Below, piece by piece: positions 6,637-8,809 of a stretch of 8,809 bases of DNA (position 1 is the first letter of the stretch; each line of letters starts with the position of its first letter). The stretch spans positions 1 to 8,809 of the forward strand of contig CAMJTZ010000074.1 of NCBI GenBank assembly GCA_946408865.1, in the 5' to 3' direction. Under the pieces are notes generated by a model. That model made no database searches and was not told the DNA's origin. It saw only the letters and a list, made by a program, of their open reading frames with translations. A program made the position numbers and the translations under genes. Source of the stretch: an uncultured Clostridia bacterium. GTDB taxonomy: Bacteria; Bacillota_A; Clostridia; Christensenellales; Aristaeellaceae.

Positions 6637-7324
6637 CCTTTGCAGAACCTCCTTCTGTGATCTCTCCGTCAATAATCCGAATGATCCGCTTGGCGTGGGC
6701 CGCGATGTTCATGTCATGGGTAATCATGATAATGGTACGGTGTTCCTCATTCAGTTCTTTGAACAGTTCCATAATCTGCGCGCCGGTCTTCTGGTCCAGC
6801 GCACCGGTCGGCTCGTCCGCCAGCAGCAGGGAGGGATTCCCCACCAGCGCCCGCGCAATGGCGACACGCTGCTGCTGTCCGCCGGAGAGCTGTGTAGGCA
6901 GGTGGTCCATCCGGTCCGACAGGCCGACCCGCTCCAGCATGGCTGCTGCCCGGCGCCGCCGTTCTTTCGGAAGCACGCCCGCATAGATCAGCGGCAGTTC
7001 CACGTTTTTCAGTGCCGTCAGCCGGTTCAGCAGCTGGGAATTCTGGAAGATAAAACCGATCTCACGGTTCCGGAGCATGGCCAGGTCTTCCTCGTCCATG
7101 TCCTCCACTTCGCGGCCCTGCAGCGTGTACTGTCCGGCTGTAGGGGTGTCCAGACATCCGATAATGTTCATCAGGGTGGATTTTCCGCTGCCGGAAGGCC
7201 CCAGTACGGAAAGGTACTCCCCTTCCTGGATGGAGAGGTTGATCTTCTTCAGAACATGCATCGGCTCGCCACCCATGATGTAATCCTTGTCAATCTCCCG
7301 CATCTCAAAGAATGTGCCGTCCAT
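6629..7324 (-). CDS. MacB/YknY (LolD)-type ABC transporter ATP-binding protein
   Basis: The 231-residue nucleotide-binding subunit has every ABC motif: Walker [10 protein letters not shown] (42-50), Q-loop FIFQ (Gln94), signature LSGGQ (146-150), Walker B LLLAD with Glu171, EPTGALD D-loop, and switch His203. [11 protein letters not shown] after Walker A is typical of the LolD/MacB/YknY subfamily. It powers the permease encoded just downstream. The start at 7324 is chosen because GGAGG stands eight bases upstream and the ATG follows the adaptor stop by one base (TGAGATG). An in-frame ATG at 7354 would add ten residues and overlap the adaptor gene by 29 bases. The short C-terminus (GGSAKDA) ends within the overlap with the permease start, pointing to translational coupling. 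Confidence 0.95.
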   Translation of the reverse strand: MDGTFFEMREIDKDYIMGGEPMHVLKKINLSIQEGEYLSVLGPSGSGKSTLMNIIGCLDTPTAGQYTLQGREVEDMDEEDLAMLRNREIGFIFQNSQLLNRLTALKNVELPLIYAGVLPKERRRRAAAMLERVGLSDRMDHLPTQLSGGQQQRVAIARALVGNPSLLLADEPTGALDQKTGAQIMELFKELNEEHRTIIMITHDMNIAAHAKRIIRIIDGEITEGGSAKDA

Positions 7325-7325
7325 C

Positions 7326-8378
7326 TCAGTTTCCTCCCCAGCTGCCGTTGCCACCTGAGGGACGGTTGCCGCTTCCGCCGCTGCCGCCAGAAGGACGGTT
7401 GCTGCTTCCGCCGTTACCGAAATTGCGCATTCCGCCGGAGGGCATATTCACCTGCTGTGTGCCGAACAGTCCGGACAGTAGGCCTCCGCTCTCCTCTTCC
7501 ACCTCGACGGCCACGTAGACGGTCTGACCGGCCTCCAGGCCTTCCTTCACCTCTGCGTAGTTGCCGTTGGAAACGCCCACCGTAATCGGCTGCGTCGTCA
7601 TCTTGCCGTCCTCGCCCAGGATATATACATAGGCGGAATTGTCCCGGGCCGTGGAAATCGCGTCCATTTTCAGGATCACAACATTGTCGACCGCTTCTTT
7701 TGTGATGCTGACTGTCGCCTGCATACCCGGATAAATATCCTTCGTGGAGGATGTGTCAACCTCCGCTGTTGCGGTGTAGTACGCCACGTTGTTGCCGCTG
7801 TAGGAAGCATAGTCGATGCTCTTCACAGTGGAATTGAAGGCTGCGCCTGCGGAAGCGACTGTCACTTTGATATCCTGTCCCACCGTTACCTGAGAAATGT
7901 CGCTCTCGCCCACACGGAAGGAAATCAACATTTTGCTGAAATCCGCCACCTGTACCAGCATGGCATCCTTCTCCACTTCGTCCCCGGCTTCCGCTTCGAC
8001 CTTGTTGACTGTCCCGTCAAATTCAGCCTTCAGCGTTGTTCCGTCCGAAAGGCGCATCAGCTTGTCGCCTTCCTTCACTTTGTCGCCAGCTTTGACGTAA
8101 ACTTCACGCACCTTGGCTGCCGATTCCGCCGCGTAAGTCTTGTTGTTGATCAGCTGCATGCTGCCGCTGTAGCTCAGGCTGTTGGATATATTGCCTGTGG
8201 TCGTTGTATAGGCATCATAGGTCACGGTATAGTCCCGCTGCAGTTTGCGCACAACCAGGAATACGCCGCCGCCCACCAGTACCAGCACGAGAATCAGAAT
8301 GACCCATCTGCGCACCCTGTGTTTGCGTTTCTTTTTTTTCTTCTCCTGGTTGTTCGTCACCGGCTGCTTTTCACTCAT
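7326..8378 (-). CDS. Membrane-anchored efflux adaptor (YknX/MacA-like, HlyD family)
   Basis: The 350-residue protein has a very basic cytoplasmic N-terminus (EKKKKKRKHRVRR, 12-24) and a single membrane helix (about 25-43) that probably remains as an uncleaved anchor. A lipoyl-like barrel-sandwich covers about 80-148: VREVYVKAGDKVKEGDKLM, then EFDGTVNKVEAEAGDEVEK. Beta-barrel and membrane-proximal domains follow to about residue 292. In MacA a long coiled-coil hairpin separates the two lipoyl halves to reach TolC; here about six residues separate them, consistent with a one-membrane cell. The tail (about 313-350) is Gly/Ser/Asn-rich with NRPSGG twice. As first gene of the operon it corresponds to YknX in the B. 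subtilis YknWXYZ system, which protects against SdpC toxin. Its cargo here is unknown; antimicrobial peptides are a guess from that family. The start has only a weak GGGGA ribosome site, but the basic-then-hydrophobic N-terminus supports it. Confidence 0.9.
   Translation of the reverse strand: MSEKQPVTNNQEKKKKKRKHRVRRWVILILVLVLVGGGVFLVVRKLQRDYTVTYDAYTTTTGNISNSLSYSGSMQLINNKTYAAESAAKVREVYVKAGDKVKEGDKLMRLSDGTTLKAEFDGTVNKVEAEAGDEVEKDAMLVQVADFSKMLISFRVGESDISQVTVGQDIKVTVASAGAAFNSTVKSIDYASYSGNNVAYYTATAEVDTSSTKDIYPGMQATVSITKEAVDNVVILKMDAISTARDNSAYVYILGEDGKMTTQPITVGVSNGNYAEVKEGLEAGQTVYVAVEVEEESGGLLSGLFGTQQVNMPSGGMRNFGNGGSSNRPSGGSGGSGNRPSGGNGSWGGN
7360..7413 (-). repeat. In-frame repeat in the first adaptor's Gly-rich tail
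   Basis: A 21-base unit at 7360-7380 recurs at 7393-7413 with 20 of 21 bases identical and a period of 33 bases (11 codons). Both copies encode a GlySer-x-Asn-Arg-Pro-Ser type segment of the flexible tail. Confidence 0.75.
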
Positions 8379-8474
8379 TTTGCCGCAGTCCCCGCTTTCT
8401 CCGGTTTGTCGCCGTTATTTGAACGAGTACATCCTGCCTGCTGAACCTAAATCGTACTTAAAAAGCGGGCGGAC
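8379..8474 (-). other. Leader region of the efflux operon, no confident promoter
   Basis: No good sigma-A promoter was found; the best candidates (TACGAT near 8449-8454, or TCAAAT with TTCAGC 17 bases upstream) are weak. Two structures are visible. CCCGCTTT at 8391-8398 and AAAGCGGG at 8462-8469 form an 8-bp inverted repeat whose right partner on the transcript borders the weak ribosome site. GTTCA occurs twice on the minus strand with a 22-base period, as seen in some activator sites. Activator-dependent or alternative-sigma transcription is a guess. Confidence 0.35.
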
Positions 8475-8505
8475 AGAAAAAAGCCCGGAATTGCTTCCGG
8501 GCTTT
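8475..8505 (-). terminator. Second (distal) terminator of the rplT operon
   Basis: AAAGCCCGGAA and TTCCGGGCTTT form a perfect 11-bp stem around a four-base loop. On the minus strand the T-run continues to six residues, followed by CTG. It stands directly after the first terminator and before the efflux operon leader. Confidence 0.88.
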
Positions 8506-8507
8506 GC

Positions 8508-8540
8508 AAAAGAAAAGACCGTGTGACGGTTCACACGGTC
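8508..8540 (-). terminator. First (proximal) terminator of the rplT operon
   Basis: GACCGTGTGA and TCACACGGTC form a perfect 10-bp stem with a four-base loop. On the minus strand TTTTCTTTT follows. It lies seven bases past the rplT stop codon. Confidence 0.88.
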
Positions 8541-8547
8541 TGCAGCG

Positions 8548-8809
8548 TTACTGCTTCGCGATTTCAACCAGCTTCGCAAAACCGGCGGCGTCATTGACAG
8601 CCAGGTCGGCCAGCATCTTACGGTTGACTTCGATGTTCTGCTTCTTCAGTCCCGCGATAAACCGGGAATAGCTGATCCCGTTCAGGCGGGCAGCCGCATT
8701 GATACGGGTGATCCACAGGCGGCGGAATTCGCGCTTGCGGAGCTTTCTTCCAACGAATGCATAGCGCAGGCTGCGGGCAACCTGTTCTTTCGCGGCGCGG
8801 TACTGCTTG
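8548..8809 (-). CDS. rplT: 50S ribosomal protein L20, C-terminal part (cut by window edge)
   Basis: The frame enters at the right edge and ends at TAA 8548-8550, giving the last 86 residues. The sequence reads [20 protein letters not shown], then [44 protein letters not shown] and ends in [10 protein letters not shown]. This is the standard bacterial L20 C-terminus. L20 is usually 117-119 residues, so about 32 N-terminal residues lie outside. It binds 23S rRNA early in large-subunit assembly and, in many bacteria, controls its own infC-rpmI-rplT operon. As usual it is the last gene of that operon, marked by two terminators downstream. Confidence 0.98.
   Translation of the reverse strand, partial: KQYRAAKEQVARSLRYAFVGRKLRKREFRRLWITRINAAARLNGISYSRFIAGLKKQNIEVNRKMLADLAVNDAAGFAKLVEIAKQ

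Noticed and set aside
6637..6672. Permease start at TTG 6672
   Set aside because: TTG is a poor start, no good ribosome site was seen for it, and the ATG overlapping the ATPase stop has AAGGAGG upstream.
7325..7354. ATPase start at ATG 7354
   Set aside because: It would overlap the adaptor gene by 29 bases and lacks the GGAGG spacing that precedes ATG 7324. It is not fully excluded.
6326..7585. A plus-strand open frame of 419 codons opposite the permease, ATPase and first adaptor
   Set aside because: It is antisense to three genes with clear family motifs. Its translation is rich in Arg, Cys, Pro and His, has no recognisable domain, and results from GC-biased codon positions.
8475..8540. 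Two adjacent hairpins as a CRISPR or mobile-element end
   Set aside because: The hairpins differ in sequence, each has a U-rich tail on the minus strand, and they directly follow rplT, so tandem terminators explain them.

Overview
The window looks like a chromosomal stretch of a Clostridia-type (Bacillota) bacterium, probably a plant-fibre degrader from a gut or rumen. The reasons are strong GGAGG ribosome-binding sites, sigma-A-like promoters, U-tailed hairpin terminators, moderately GC-rich coding sequence, an intracellular xylo-oligosaccharide gene pair, and a Yknx/MacB-like efflux cluster whose adaptors lack the TolC-docking hairpin of Gram-negative MacA. The taxonomic placement is inference; no marker was searched. 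There is no gene-free stretch over 300 bases. No mobile element, CRISPR array, tRNA or rRNA was seen.

Layout from left to right. (1) 1-2046, minus strand: a two-gene xylo-oligosaccharide operon, GH8 reducing-end exo-oligoxylanase followed after 36-37 nt by a GH120 beta-xylosidase cut by the left edge. Neither protein has a signal peptide, so both should act in the cytoplasm on imported oligosaccharides, one from the reducing end and one from the non-reducing end. (2) 2047-2212: a compact divergent promoter region in which the two -35 boxes lie back to back, with a CRE-like element over the GH8 promoter. (3) 2213-2977, plus strand: a histidine-phosphatase-superfamily protein. (4) 2978-3976, minus strand: a CaCA-family sodium/calcium exchanger, convergent with the phosphatase with no base between the stop codons. 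Its probable terminator lies antisense inside the phosphatase coding sequence. (5) 4043-4092: a terminator closing the next operon.

(6) 4112-8378, minus strand: a tightly packed four-gene ABC efflux operon, in transcription order membrane-anchored adaptor, ATPase, MacB-type permease, second adaptor. The first three correspond to the YknX-YknY-YknZ layout known from Bacillus subtilis. The fourth gene is an additional exported adaptor-like protein with two successive lipoyl-type modules and a repetitive C-terminal tail, and is the most unusual item in the window. (7) 8379-8547: a leader with no confident promoter, preceded by two tandem terminators that close the ribosomal-protein operon. (8) 8548-8809, minus strand: the C-terminal part of ribosomal protein L20 (rplT), cut by the right edge.

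All family assignments come from reading motifs and recalling family members; no database search or structure prediction was run.
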